From assembly GCA_027404165.1 (NCBI GenBank), contig DAHZCG010000001.1, positions 1 through 23,186 on the forward strand: 23,186 nt of DNA, written 5' to 3'. Each line of letters starts with the position of its first letter. Position 1 is the stretch's first letter. The stretch is from Geobacteraceae bacterium (GTDB taxonomy: Bacteria > Desulfobacterota > Desulfuromonadia > Geobacterales > Pseudopelobacteraceae). Shown here piece after piece: positions 7,111 through 15,853 of the stretch. Position numbers and translations under genes: made by a program. The notes below the pieces were generated by a model that worked only from the letters and a program-made list of their open reading frames with translations, had not been told where the DNA came from and searched no databases.

Positions 7111-8613
7111 TTACATCTTGTGGCATTTAATGCATTCATCGACTCCGAATGCATCCTTGCCTTTGCCGTGGCATGCACCGCAGGCCTTGCCGTTTTCCAT
7201 GTCAGCCATGGTTGCTTTGGTCGCGCCGACCCGGTAGGGGAAGATCTTGGTGTGACAATCGACACATTTGTACGACTGCAAGTGGAACTCATGGCTGAAA
7301 GTGGCCTCGCCAGCCGGTTTCGGCACCATGTAGGTAAGAACACCTGGTTTCAGGCCCCTGTGGCATTTAGTGCAGTCGCCGGTTGTGGCGAACACATCCT
7401 TGCCGTTGTGGCAGGTGCCGCACGATTTGCCGGCGGCCATATTTTCCATGGTGAATTTGCCGACCACTGCTTTATAGGGGAAGATTTTGGTGTGACACTC
7501 GTTGCACGCATAGGCAGCGGTGTGAATAGTGTGGCTGAAAGTCGCCGGGGTGAAGTCGTTGATTTTGAAAACAACATCCTTGGGGGCTATGCCCTTGTGA
7601 CATTTGGCGCAGTCACCGGTTGTGGCGAACACGTCCTTGCCGTTGTGGCAGGTGCCGCACGATTTACCGGCGGCCATAGTATCCATGGTGAATTTGCCCA
7701 CAACCGCTTTATACGGGAAGATCTTGGTGTGACACTCTTTGCATGCATAGGCAGCGGTGTGAATAGTGTGGCTGAATGTCGCCGGGGTGAAGCCGTTGAG
7801 CTTGAAAACAATATCCTTGGGTACCATGCCCTTGTGACACTTGTCACAGTCGCCGGTCGTTGCGAACACATCCTTGCCGTTGTGGCAGGTGCCGCATGAT
7901 TTGCCAGCGGCCATGTTCTCCATGGTGTATTTGCCTACCACCGCTTTAAACGGGAAGATCCTGGTGTGACACTCTTTGCATGCATAGGCTGCGGTGTGGA
8001 TGTTATGGCTGAATCTTGCGGGAGTTGTATCCTTGAGATTGAATACGATCTCTCTGGGGTTCATACCCCTGTGGCAGCGGCCACAGTTGGCTGTTACGGC
8101 GAATGCGCGCTTGCCGTTATGGCAGGTTCCGCAGGTTCTGCCTTTTTCCATCTCGGCCATGGTCATATTTCTTTTATTACCGTTGAAAACCTTGCCATTG
8201 TGGCAGCTCTTGCAGGCGCCGCCGGTCTTGGCTATATGGATGGAATGACTGAAGGTCGCATCACCAAACCCCTTGACCTTGTAAGAGATATCGCGGGGTT
8301 TGCCTTTATGGCAGCGGACGCAATCCTTTTCGCTGGCAACACTGAACGCTTTCACACCCGAATGGCAGGCGCCGCAGGATCTGGTTTTTTCCATTTCAGC
8401 CATAGTGAAGTGTCTTCTGTGTCTCAAGTTGAAAATAGCATCGTGGCAGATTTTGCAGTTATTGTTATATTGCTGGAGGTGAAATTCGTGGCTGAATACG
8501 ACCGGTTCAGCATTCTTGATGGCGAACTTTATGTCCTTGGTCTCGGCTGCTCCGGCGCAGACTGCCGTGAACAGGACTAACGCGCACGCAATCAGTGAAA
8601 GATATTTCTGCAT
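7111..8613 (-). CDS. 18-heme c7-type multiheme cytochrome c (six triheme units)
   Basis: A 500-residue exported cytochrome with a signal peptide of about 22 residues (ending CAGAA) and no clear lipobox, so probably soluble in the periplasm. Eighteen CXXCH heme sites fall into six units of three. Each unit is introduced by FSHxxH or FSHxIH, whose histidines are likely axial ligands, which matches the triheme c7-type 'nanowire' domain. First sites of each unit read CKICH, CKSCH, CKECH, CKECH, CNECH and CVDCH. Units 3-5 are nearly alike and have a 79-residue period. The likely role is to carry electrons across the periplasm between inner-membrane and outer-membrane redox partners; partners are not visible here. 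A GAGGAG ribosome site and a strong promoter precede it, with an untranslated leader of only about 40 bases, too short for a riboswitch. Confidence 0.93.
   Translation of the reverse strand: MQKYLSLIACALVLFTAVCAGAAETKDIKFAIKNAEPVVFSHEFHLQQYNNNCKICHDAIFNLRHRRHFTMAEMEKTRSCGACHSGVKAFSVASEKDCVRCHKGKPRDISYKVKGFGDATFSHSIHIAKTGGACKSCHNGKVFNGNKRNMTMAEMEKGRTCGTCHNGKRAFAVTANCGRCHRGMNPREIVFNLKDTTPARFSHNIHTAAYACKECHTRIFPFKAVVGKYTMENMAAGKSCGTCHNGKDVFATTGDCDKCHKGMVPKDIVFKLNGFTPATFSHTIHTAAYACKECHTKIFPYKAVVGKFTMDTMAAGKSCGTCHNGKDVFATTGDCAKCHKGIAPKDVVFKINDFTPATFSHTIHTAAYACNECHTKIFPYKAVVGKFTMENMAAGKSCGTCHNGKDVFATTGDCTKCHRGLKPGVLTYMVPKPAGEATFSHEFHLQSYKCVDCHTKIFPYRVGATKATMADMENGKACGACHGKGKDAFGVDECIKCHKM
7315..8025 (-). 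repeat. Three 237-bp tandem repeats inside the cytochrome gene
   Basis: Units 7315-7551, 7552-7788 and 7789-8025 keep an exact 237-bp period; for example GCCGTTGTGGCAGGTGCCGC recurs at that spacing near 7402, 7639 and 7876. The encoded 79-residue units differ at roughly a sixth of positions or fewer, so they look like recent in-frame duplications. Confidence 0.9.
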
Positions 8614-8657
8614 AGTACCACTCCTCTGGACGTATTGATGACATTTTCAAACAAAAT

Positions 8658-8686
8658 ACTATACAGACGGACCTGTTCCTCGTCAA
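8658..8686 (-). promoter_or_regulatory. Strong sigma-70-type promoter of the cytochrome gene
   Basis: On the minus strand TTGACG (8681-8686) and TATAGT (8658-8663) are exactly 17 bases apart, each matching the consensus at five of six positions. Transcription would begin near 8651, about 38 bases before the ATG. Confidence 0.75.
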
Positions 8687-8735
8687 TCGTATTTTGCCTC
8701 AGTTTATTTGAGTCCCTAATATACCGGTTTTGCGG

Positions 8736-8765
8736 TTGATACAGCACTGCGACTTGTGCTATATA
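8736..8765 (+). promoter_or_regulatory. Possible promoter of the nadC-birA-coaX operon
   Basis: TTGATA (8736-8741) is followed 18 bases later by TATATA (8760-8765), giving a leader of about 30 bases that contains the AGGGGTGGGG ribosome site at 8791-8800. Confidence 0.5.
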
Positions 8766-8802
8766 AGGTCACATTTTTCAATAGTTCAATAGGGGTGGGG
8801 CC

Positions 8803-9630
8803 ATGATGCTTTCTCTGGACCGGTTGATTGAGCAGGCGCTGCATGAAGATATACACACCGGTGATATCACCACTCAGGCAGTTGTGCCGGATAAGCGCCA
8901 GTCCTCGGCGCGGTTGATCGCCAAGGAATCGCTGGTGCTGGCCGGTATCCACGTGGCCGAAATGGTTTTCCGAAAGCTTGATCCAACGGTGATTTTTACG
9001 GCAAATAATTTGGAAGGGGCCACCGCGGAGAATGGGGATGTCCTTGCTACGATCGTGGGCAATGCATCCGACCTTCTCATGGCTGAGCGAGTGGCACTCA
9101 ACCTGTTGCAGCGCATGTGCGGTATCGCCACGCTCACCTCCCGCTATGTCGCGGTGGTCAGTGGCACCAAGGCCCGTATTGTGGATACCCGCAAGACAAC
9201 CCCCGGATTACGAGAGATAGAAAAATATGCCGTCAGGGTAGGCGGGGGCATCAATCACCGCACTGGTCTTTATGATGGCGTGCTCATAAAGGAAAACCAC
9301 ATCGCAGCAGCCGGCAGCATTGCCGAAGCGATCAGCCGCGCCCGCGCCTATATTCCCCATACGCTCAAAATCGAAATCGAGACCGAGTCCCGATCGCAGG
9401 TTATAGAGGCCCTGGCCGCTGGAGCCGACATCATAATGCTTGATAATATGGACTGCGATAGCATGCGGGAGTGTGTACAGCTGATTGCCGGACGTGCGCT
9501 GGTGGAGGCTTCGGGCGGTGTCAACCTGGACACGGTACGTGCCATAGCAGAGACTGGGGTCGATATTATTTCAATCGGGGCATTGACACATTCACCCCGT
9601 GCCATGGATATCTCCATGCTGTTGGATTAA
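8803..9630 (+). CDS. nadC: Nicotinate-nucleotide pyrophosphorylase (carboxylating)
   Basis: A 275-residue cytoplasmic enzyme that turns quinolinate and PRPP into nicotinate mononucleotide, CO2 and pyrophosphate in de novo NAD synthesis. The family motifs are present: TRKTTPGLR (from residue 129) for PRPP and quinolinate binding, GGGINHRTGLYDGVLIKENH (147-166), the acidic EIE, MLDN and EASGG strands of the barrel. Length is normal. Two adjacent ATG codons (8803 and 8806) are possible starts; the AGGGGTGGGG site suits either. First gene of a tight operon: birA begins three bases after the stop. Confidence 0.96.
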   Translation: MMLSLDRLIEQALHEDIHTGDITTQAVVPDKRQSSARLIAKESLVLAGIHVAEMVFRKLDPTVIFTANNLEGATAENGDVLATIVGNASDLLMAERVALNLLQRMCGIATLTSRYVAVVSGTKARIVDTRKTTPGLREIEKYAVRVGGGINHRTGLYDGVLIKENHIAAAGSIAEAISRARAYIPHTLKIEIETESRSQVIEALAAGADIIMLDNMDCDSMRECVQLIAGRALVEASGGVNLDTVRAIAETGVDIISIGALTHSPRAMDISMLLD

Positions 9631-9633
9631 TCC

Positions 9634-10614
9634 GTGTCAATTGCCACAACCTCAATTCTGCGCCTTTTCCGCGAGTCTGGTAACTGCTTCGTGTCGGGCG
9701 CCTCGATCAGCCGGGAATTGCGGGTGTCGCGCACCGCCGTGTGGAAGCACATCAATGGCCTGCGCGACGCCGGTTACGTGATTGAGGCGGTTCCATCGCG
9801 TGGCTATCTTCTGATTTCTACACCGAATATTCTCAGTGAAGAAGAGGTGCGCGAGAGGTTGCATACTGCCGTTATCGGCCGGCGACTGGTTTGTCTGCCT
9901 GCTACCGTCTCCACAAATGTCGCTGCTTTCCGCTTGGCTGAGGAAGGCGCTGAGGAAGGGACTGTAGTCATCGCCGATGCTCAGAGCGGCGGCAAGGGGC
10001 GCATGGGACGGGTCTGGTCATCACCACCGGGCGTTAATCTGTACTGTTCGATTGTTCTCCGGCCGACGATAAAACCGTATCACGCACCGCAATTGACCTT
10101 TCTCTCTGCAGTTGCTGTGGCACGGGCCATTGAACAGACCACGGCGCTGCAGCCGGAGATCAAGTGGCCCAACGATGTACTGATACGTGGCAGCAAAGTG
10201 GCCGGATTGCTCAACGAGATGAGCGCCGAGACCGATGGCATCAATTTCGTTATTCTCGGTATCGGGGTCAACCTGAATATGACGGCCGCACAGTTTCCCG
10301 CCACGTTGCGCACACCAGCCACATCGCTGCTGCTGGAGCTGGGACGTCCTATCAACAGGGCCCAGTTTGCCGCAGCCATGCTGGGAGAGTTGGATCGCCT
10401 CTACGAGGACTTTCTCACCTGTGGTTTCGGCCCGGTACGGGAGGAGTGGCAACAGCGCTGTAACGCCAATGGCCACGAGGTAAGTGTAAGTGACGGTGGA
10501 GCCGAGACTATTCGGGGCGTGTTCGATGGTATCGATGGTGATGGCGCCATGCTGGTACGGCTTCCAAACGACAGGGTGGAACGAATCTTAAGTGGTGACG
10601 TGAGGGTGGTCTGA
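9634..10614 (+). CDS. birA: Bifunctional biotin-protein ligase / biotin operon repressor
   Basis: A 326-residue protein. An N-terminal winged helix-turn-helix ([20 protein letters not shown], about 24-43) marks the class that also represses biotin genes. The ligase domain has the biotinyl-AMP loop [10 protein letters not shown] (119-128), KWPNDV (177-182) and KVAGLL, followed by a small C-terminal beta domain. It activates biotin with ATP and attaches it to biotin-dependent carboxylases. The start is GTG at 9634, directly after nadC, with no ATG option that keeps the whole HTH domain. It is followed by coaX after a single base, so the three genes are co-transcribed. Confidence 0.95.
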   Translation: MSIATTSILRLFRESGNCFVSGASISRELRVSRTAVWKHINGLRDAGYVIEAVPSRGYLLISTPNILSEEEVRERLHTAVIGRRLVCLPATVSTNVAAFRLAEEGAEEGTVVIADAQSGGKGRMGRVWSSPPGVNLYCSIVLRPTIKPYHAPQLTFLSAVAVARAIEQTTALQPEIKWPNDVLIRGSKVAGLLNEMSAETDGINFVILGIGVNLNMTAAQFPATLRTPATSLLLELGRPINRAQFAAAMLGELDRLYEDFLTCGFGPVREEWQQRCNANGHEVSVSDGGAETIRGVFDGIDGDGAMLVRLPNDRVERILSGDVRVV

Positions 10615-10615
10615 C

Positions 10616-11380
10616 GTGCTTCTGGTGATCGATGTCGGCAACAGCAATATAGTTCTGGGGGTTTACGACGGAGCCCTGCTTGTTCGCAACTGGCGCCTGT
10701 CCACGGACAAGTCGCGCACCTCGGATGAGTATGCCGTTCTGCTGCACAGCCTTTTCGATCAGGCTGGACTGGGATTCGGCTCTGTCAAGGCTGCGATCAT
10801 TTCATCGGTTGTGCCACCTTTAACCGGGGTGATGGAGGCCATTGTCCGTGATTTTTTTCATCATAGCCCCTACGTGGTTGGGCCGGGCATCAAGACCGGC
10901 ATGCCGATCCAGTATGACAACCCCCGTGAGGTGGGAGCCGACCGGATTGTCAATGCCGTCGCCGGGTATGAAAAACACCACTGTGCCTTGGTGATAGTTG
11001 ATTTTGGCACTGCCACGACCTTTGATTATGTCAACGCAAAGGGTGAATACTGTGGCGGTGCCATTGCCCCCGGGTTGGCCATCTCGGTAGAAGCCCTGTT
11101 TCAACGGGCCAGCAAACTGCCGCGGATCGACATTGTCAAACCACCGCAGATTATTGCCAAGAACACCGTCAACTCCATGCAGGCCGGCATCTTCTTCGGT
11201 TATGTCGGGCTGGTGGATGAGATTGTCAACCGCATCAAACTGGAAAGCAAGGACTCTCCCAAGGTTATCGCTACCGGTGGTCTGGCGAATCTGATTGCCC
11301 CCGAATCGCGCACTATTGAAGAGGTTGATGATTTCCTGACGTTGGACGGTCTGCGGATTTTGTACGAACGCAACAGGTAA
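10616..11380 (+). CDS. coaX: Type III pantothenate kinase
   Basis: A 254-residue kinase that phosphorylates pantothenate, the first step of coenzyme A synthesis. Motifs are the N-terminal DVGNSN (6-11), GADRIVNA around residue 107, and [10 protein letters not shown] around 128-137, all in the expected order for the acetate-kinase-fold CoaX family. The start is GTG at 10616, giving [11 protein letters not shown], one base after the birA stop; birA-coaX adjacency is common in bacteria. The end of the operon has no classical terminator, but a palindromic element (11430-11482) lies downstream and could act as one. Confidence 0.96.
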   Translation: MLLVIDVGNSNIVLGVYDGALLVRNWRLSTDKSRTSDEYAVLLHSLFDQAGLGFGSVKAAIISSVVPPLTGVMEAIVRDFFHHSPYVVGPGIKTGMPIQYDNPREVGADRIVNAVAGYEKHHCALVIVDFGTATTFDYVNAKGEYCGGAIAPGLAISVEALFQRASKLPRIDIVKPPQIIAKNTVNSMQAGIFFGYVGLVDEIVNRIKLESKDSPKVIATGGLANLIAPESRTIEEVDDFLTLDGLRILYERNR

Positions 11381-11421
11381 GCCGTCGGAATAGAAGAACC
11401 GCGACATGTTACATGGCAAGC

Positions 11422-11490
11422 ACGGCATAAGGAGCTGTTACGAAACTATCGTCACTGTAACAACGATGTTGTAACGGCTCCTGATTCGAT
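11422..11490. repeat. Palindromic intergenic element, copy 1
   Basis: AGGAGCTGTTAC (11430-11441) pairs with GTAACGGCTCCT (11471-11482), 12 bp with one G-T wobble. An inner ATCGT/ACGAT pair (11448-11452 with 11463-11467) extends the fold. The left flank ACGGCATAAGGAGC is identical to that of a second copy at 14767, so this is a dispersed element and not just a terminator. It lies between coaX and fusA2. Confidence 0.8.
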
Positions 11491-11523
11491 TGTTCAAATC
11501 ATTCAACTCAAGGAGGAGGAAAG

Positions 11524-13608
11524 ATGGGACAGTTTGAAACGGGCAAGATCCGCAATCTTGGCATAGTCGCGCATGGCGGTGCCGGCAAGACCTCACTGGC
11601 TGAAGCGATTCTGTTTGATACCGGCATGATCGACCGCCTGGGGCGGGTGGATGACGGATCATCGACCATGGACTTTGAGCCTGAAGAAATCAAGCGCAAG
11701 ATCTCTATCACATCAGCCCTTGATCACTGCGAGTGGGCTGGTCACTCCATCCACATCGTGGATACTCCCGGTTATGGCAATTTTATCGCAGACACACGCG
11801 CCTGCATGAGAACCCTTGATTGTGCCGTGGTGATCCTGTCTGCCATCTCTGGCGTCAAAGCCCAGACTGAGGAAATCTGGAACTGGGCTAACGAATTCGA
11901 GATCCCTCGCATCGCCTTTGTCAACAAGATGGATCGCGAAAGGGCCAGCTTTCTCAGGGCGATCGATGATATGGAAAAGACCTTGGGCGCCCGTGGCGTG
12001 GCGATCCAGATGCCGATCGGCACAGAAGCCAATTTCCAGGGTGTGATTGATCTGATCACCATGAAGGCCTGTTTTTATGCCAAGGACGGTTCCGGTGACT
12101 TTTCCGAGGGAGCCATACCGGCTGAGTATGCCGAGGAGGCGGCCCGTTTACGTGAACAGATGGTCGAGATTGTGGCTGAGTCCTATGATGAGCTGACCGA
12201 AAAGTATCTGGATGCAGGGGAGTTGAGCGAGGCGGAGATCCTGGACGGTCTGCGGGTTGGTACCATGCGTAATACGTTCACTGCCGTACTGTGCGGCTCC
12301 GCTACTGCCAATATCGGAGTAAAACACCTGCTGGATGCTGTCTGCGCCTATCTGCCATCGCCACTTGATCGTACCAAGGCGGTTGGAACCCATCCCAAAA
12401 GCGGAGAGATCATCGAACGAGCCCCTGTTGAGAACGAACCGTTCTCTGCTCTGGTCTTCAAAACCACGTCAGACCCCTATACCGGTAAGATCACCATCTT
12501 CCGGATATACTCCGGCACTCTCAATACGGATTCCACCATCTTCAACTCCACCAAAGGGGTTGAAGAACGCATCGGCCAGATTTATGAGCTGGAGGGGAAG
12601 AAACAGCATCCGGTCAAACAGGCTGTGGCCGGGGATATCGTCGCCGTTGCCAAACTCAAGGAAACCGTTACCGGTGACACCTTGTGTGATGCTGCCAAGC
12701 CAATTGTCTATGAACCGGCCAAGCAGTTGTTGCCGGTCATCTCCTACGCGATTGAACCAAAAACCAAGGCCGATGAAGATAAAATCCACAATGCATTGCA
12801 TCGCATGATCGAAGAGGAGCCCACGCTGGAGTCGCATCGCGATGGCCAGACCAAGGAGTTTATTGTCTCCGGCATGGGCCAGGTGCATCTGGAAGTAATC
12901 GTTGAAAAACTTAAACGTAAGTTCGGTGTCGAGGTCGTCCTGAAAACGCCGAAAGTACCCTATCTTGAGACTATTCGCGGAACTGCCAAGGTACAGGGCA
13001 AATACAAGAAACAGTCCGGGGGACGTGGTCAGTATGGCGACTGCTGGATAGAGATGGGACCGGCCGGGCGTGGTGAAGGCTACATTTTCGATGATAAAGT
13101 GGTCGGAGGGGTTATACCCCGCCAGTACATCCCGGCAGTTGATAAGGGGATCCACGAGGCCGCACTGGAAGGATATCTGGCCGGCTACCCGGTGGTTGAT
13201 TTCAGAGTAGCCCTGTATGACGGTTCGTTCCATACGGTTGATTCATCGGAGATGGCCTTCAAGGTAGCCGGTTCCATGGCATTCAAGAAAGCCATGGAGG
13301 TTTGCAAGCCGGTACTGCTGGAGCCGATAGTGAATTTGAAGGTAACGGTACCGGATGAGAATATGGGCGATGTTATCGGTGACCTCAATTCCCGCCGGGG
13401 CAAGGTTGTGGGAGTGGAGCCGAAAGCCAACTCCCAGATCATCCGGGCAGTCGTACCGATGTCGGAAGTGCTGTCGTATTCCAACGACCTCAAGTCCATG
13501 ACCAGCGACCGTGGTTTGTTCAGTACGGAGTTTTCCCATTATGAAGAGTTACCCAGCCATTTATCCCAGAAAGTGATAGCTGAGGCACATGCAGGTAGGA
13601 AGGAATAA
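11524..13608 (+). CDS. fusA2: Elongation factor G-like GTPase (EF-G2 type)
   Basis: A 694-residue protein with the full EF-G domain set, including GQVHLEVIVEKLKRKFGVEV near the middle and the C-terminal EF-G domains. The GTPase motifs are of the EF-G2 kind: P-loop AHGGAGKTS (16-24) instead of AHIDAGKTT, KRKISIT in place of RGITI in switch I, DTPGYGNF (80-87) with Tyr84 where true EF-G has the catalytic His, and normal NKMD (134-137). It is therefore probably not the main translocase but a specialised ribosome-associated GTPase; its exact job is unclear in the family. The start is supported by AAGGAGGAGG just upstream. The SPOR gene follows after 32 bases. Confidence 0.9.
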   Translation: MGQFETGKIRNLGIVAHGGAGKTSLAEAILFDTGMIDRLGRVDDGSSTMDFEPEEIKRKISITSALDHCEWAGHSIHIVDTPGYGNFIADTRACMRTLDCAVVILSAISGVKAQTEEIWNWANEFEIPRIAFVNKMDRERASFLRAIDDMEKTLGARGVAIQMPIGTEANFQGVIDLITMKACFYAKDGSGDFSEGAIPAEYAEEAARLREQMVEIVAESYDELTEKYLDAGELSEAEILDGLRVGTMRNTFTAVLCGSATANIGVKHLLDAVCAYLPSPLDRTKAVGTHPKSGEIIERAPVENEPFSALVFKTTSDPYTGKITIFRIYSGTLNTDSTIFNSTKGVEERIGQIYELEGKKQHPVKQAVAGDIVAVAKLKETVTGDTLCDAAKPIVYEPAKQLLPVISYAIEPKTKADEDKIHNALHRMIEEEPTLESHRDGQTKEFIVSGMGQVHLEVIVEKLKRKFGVEVVLKTPKVPYLETIRGTAKVQGKYKKQSGGRGQYGDCWIEMGPAGRGEGYIFDDKVVGGVIPRQYIPAVDKGIHEAALEGYLAGYPVVDFRVALYDGSFHTVDSSEMAFKVAGSMAFKKAMEVCKPVLLEPIVNLKVTVPDENMGDVIGDLNSRRGKVVGVEPKANSQIIRAVVPMSEVLSYSNDLKSMTSDRGLFSTEFSHYEELPSHLSQKVIAEAHAGRKE

Positions 13609-13640
13609 CGTGACGGTCTAAAATAAGGAGGGCTTTTTAA

Positions 13641-14738
13641 ATGGATATCAAGTTTAGTAAGGATGCGGGTGACAACCCGCCGAAGGCTGCGGTTGAAGAC
13701 AAGGGTAAACAGAATGTTCTGCTGATAGTTCTTTTGATTCTCGTGGCAGGTTTCGGTTATATCTACTTTTTTACCGGCCTGATCAAGCCAATGCAGGATC
13801 AAAAAAATGCCGAGGCACCATCTGCATCGCAAGTGATCAAGAAACCGTTGCCGGCTCCCGGTGGAAAGCCTGCCAAGCTTGCCGAGGATGGAAGTGAGGC
13901 GAAAAAAGGTTCCCCACCGCTGCAGCCTGAAGCTGCCACGGCTGTCCCGGTACCCCCGCCTGTCGCAACTACCAAGCCAGTAGAAAAGATGGCTGTCAAG
14001 CCAGCTGTTGAGCCGAAAAAAACCGAGACCCATCAGGTTGCTGTCAAAAAACCGTTGCCGGTTGCTGCCAAAGCCGGAGAAAACAAGCCTGCCCCGGGAG
14101 CAAAAAAACTGCCGGAACGTGCCATGAAGAAGCCGGTGCCGCTCAAGGATGTTGAAAAGAAGTCATTAGCGATGAAACAACCGGTTGCAAAGGGCAGTGT
14201 ACGCGCTGCTGCTCCGTCCCAACACAAGAAGGATATTCAGAAGTCTGTCAAGAAAGAGCCGGTTGTTTCCGGCCTTGCGGCGGTTTCTGGTCGCTGGACG
14301 GTGCTGGTGGGGAATTACGTTCTTGAAGAGGCTATGGCGACTGATCTTGCCCGGGTCAGGAAGGCCGGACTGGAAGCCTATGTTGTGCCGGGAACCCTGA
14401 AAAAAACCCATATGAACCGTCTGCAATTGGCGGAATTCACAGACCGTGCCTCTGCCCAGATCGATCTGGATAAATTGAAGCGCGCTACTTCCGATGCCTT
14501 TATGATCGATAAAGCAGGTATGCATACGGTGTACGCCGGTTCGTACCTGCTCGATGCGCGAGCCCTATCCGAAAAGGAGCGGCTAGCCGCGGCCGGTTTC
14601 AGTCTGACCTTGAAGCGTGTCGATGTGGCTATTCCGACAAAGAACCTTACCGCCGGCTCATTTACCGACAAGAAAAAGGCTGAAGATGTCCTGCATAAGC
14701 TCCGTGCAGCCGGTGTCAAGGCAACGTTGACACGTTAG
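13641..14738 (+). CDS. Membrane-anchored protein with two SPOR-like domains
   Basis: A 365-residue protein: a short cytoplasmic tail, one transmembrane helix (about 25-45), a long Pro/Lys/Ala-rich linker (about 50-215), then two SPOR-type repeats. The first starts at GRWTVLVGNYV (about 217-290) and the second at MHTVYAGSYLL (about 294-364). SPOR domains bind denuded peptidoglycan at septa, so a role in the cell envelope or division is likely; this is a family inference. AAGGAGGG (13625-13632) gives the start at ATG 13641. It follows fusA2 closely and is separated from the next gene by palindromic element copy 2. The basic linker would suit binding to anionic wall polymers. Confidence 0.85.
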   Translation: MDIKFSKDAGDNPPKAAVEDKGKQNVLLIVLLILVAGFGYIYFFTGLIKPMQDQKNAEAPSASQVIKKPLPAPGGKPAKLAEDGSEAKKGSPPLQPEAATAVPVPPPVATTKPVEKMAVKPAVEPKKTETHQVAVKKPLPVAAKAGENKPAPGAKKLPERAMKKPVPLKDVEKKSLAMKQPVAKGSVRAAAPSQHKKDIQKSVKKEPVVSGLAAVSGRWTVLVGNYVLEEAMATDLARVRKAGLEAYVVPGTLKKTHMNRLQLAEFTDRASAQIDLDKLKRATSDAFMIDKAGMHTVYAGSYLLDARALSEKERLAAAGFSLTLKRVDVAIPTKNLTAGSFTDKKKAEDVLHKLRAAGVKATLTR

Positions 14739-14766
14739 GCCGCTGGAACATATTACTTTCACAAGA

Positions 14767-14833
14767 ACGGCATAAGGAGCCGTAACGAAATAATCAGGAG
14801 TTTCTCCGCTATTTCGTTACGACTCCTAATCGA
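14767..14833. repeat. Palindromic intergenic element, copy 2
   Basis: AGGAGCCGTAACGAAATA (14775-14792) pairs with TATTTCGTTACGACTCCT (14810-14827), 18 bp with a single C-A mismatch, around a loop that itself forms GGAG-TTT-CTCC. The first 14 bases (ACGGCATAAGGAGC) match copy 1 exactly and the next block (ACGAAA) also matches. It ends only about 10 bases before the next ATG. Confidence 0.88.
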
Positions 14834-14838
14834 GACGT

Positions 14839-15783
14839 ATGGCTGATGCAATCAAGTTTAAAATATCTTCGACAGTGGCAGCATATGTCAGACCCGGCGT
14901 TTCAGTCGAACAGAAGTTTGCCGGACTTGAAACTGCCTCATTACTGGAACCGTTTGACCGTGTGACCCTGCTCTTCTGTTTAATGAAGGATGTGGATGCT
15001 GGTGTCAAAGGGGCAGCCGGCAGATTATTTGCCAGCCTGCCCGAAGATGTCATCCGGCTGTATGCAGGTTCATCCGAAGCCCATCCTTCTCTTCTTGATG
15101 CCATTGCCAAGGTGCACCATGCCAGGCCTGCGGTCGTGGCGATGCTTCTGGCTAACAAGAATCTGTCCGCTCCTGCCGGTGAGTTTTTGAGAGGAATGGC
15201 CGAGGCTGCGCTTGCGTCTCGGATGCCAGACGTTGACAGGGGGCGTGGCATTGAGAGCCTGTCCGATGAGTCCATGGATGAGCCTCCAGATGTGCCCGCA
15301 GAAGAGTTCACAGAAGAGTTCACAGAAGAGTCGGCAGAAGAGTCGGCAGAAATCGATGAGGATGACGGTCAATTTCTCAGCAAGTATAAAATCGCCATGG
15401 TAATGGGAATCAGTGAGAAGATCAAAATGGCATTATCCGGCGATAAGGAATGGCGTTCCATACTCATCAAGGATTCTAATAAACTGGTTTCGGGCAGTGT
15501 CATCAAAAATCCGCGAATCACGGATGGCGAGATACTGACAATCCTTAAGGTTGGAGTGCAGAACGATGAAATCATTCGACTGATCTGTGCCAACAAGGAG
15601 TGGACTAAGAATTACCTGATTCGCAAGGCATTGATAGACTGCCCCAAAACGCCTCTTGCAAACTCGCTGCGCTATCTGGCTACACTCAATGAGAAGGATA
15701 TTGCCGGTTATGCCAAAAGCAAGAATATATCCTCGGTACTTTCTACCCAGGCCAAGCGACTGATTCTTGCGAAAAAACGATAG
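14839..15783 (+). CDS. Unknown helical protein with acidic repeat
   Basis: A 314-residue soluble protein with no signal peptide. I do not recognise a named domain. The N-terminal part (1-130) looks like helical repeats. Residues 155-170 are an acidic linker encoded by four 12-bp repeats (EEFT, EEFT, EESA, EESA). The C-terminal part (about 175-314) is dense in helices and contains EWRSILIKDSNKLV and KEWTKNYLIRKALI, a style I associate with HEAT-like hypothetical proteins of delta-proteobacteria. The ATG at 14839 lacks a clear Shine-Dalgarno sequence and sits right behind palindromic element 2. The MglA-like gene follows 70 bases downstream, so the two may act together. Confidence 0.82.
   Translation: MADAIKFKISSTVAAYVRPGVSVEQKFAGLETASLLEPFDRVTLLFCLMKDVDAGVKGAAGRLFASLPEDVIRLYAGSSEAHPSLLDAIAKVHHARPAVVAMLLANKNLSAPAGEFLRGMAEAALASRMPDVDRGRGIESLSDESMDEPPDVPAEEFTEEFTEESAEESAEIDEDDGQFLSKYKIAMVMGISEKIKMALSGDKEWRSILIKDSNKLVSGSVIKNPRITDGEILTILKVGVQNDEIIRLICANKEWTKNYLIRKALIDCPKTPLANSLRYLATLNEKDIAGYAKSKNISSVLSTQAKRLILAKKR
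15301..15348 (+). repeat. Four 12-bp coding minisatellite units
   Basis: GAAGAGTTCACA occurs twice and GAAGAGTCGGCA twice, head to tail, with the same GAAGAG core. Being a multiple of three, a gain or loss of units would keep the reading frame. Confidence 0.95.
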
Positions 15784-15853
15784 ATTGGCACGTTTGAAAT
15801 AGAAGCTAACCTTGTCAACACATTTACCCGGCTTATCAGGGTCAGGAGCATGA

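Noticed and set aside
7120..7899. Long plus-strand ORF (259 codons) opposite the cytochrome gene, with internal repeats
   Set aside because: It mirrors the tandem heme units on the other strand; its repetition is a by-product of the cytochrome repeats.
7315..8025. Regular repeats that might suggest a CRISPR-like array
   Set aside because: The period is 237 bp, the repeats are coding and there are no short spacers.
8614..8657. c-di-GMP riboswitch in the cytochrome leader
   Set aside because: Such riboswitches often control cytochromes in this group, but the leader from the likely start is only about 38 bases, and no matching fold is visible.
12469..13233. Long minus-strand ORF (254 codons) opposite fusA2
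   Set aside because: It lies entirely within a well-supported EF-G gene, has no ribosome site and an odd, low-complexity composition; it is a shadow frame.
13539..14033. Minus-strand ORF (164 codons) across the fusA2-SPOR junction
   Set aside because: It spans two coupled plus-strand genes and the SPOR ribosome site; the composition is that of a shadow frame.
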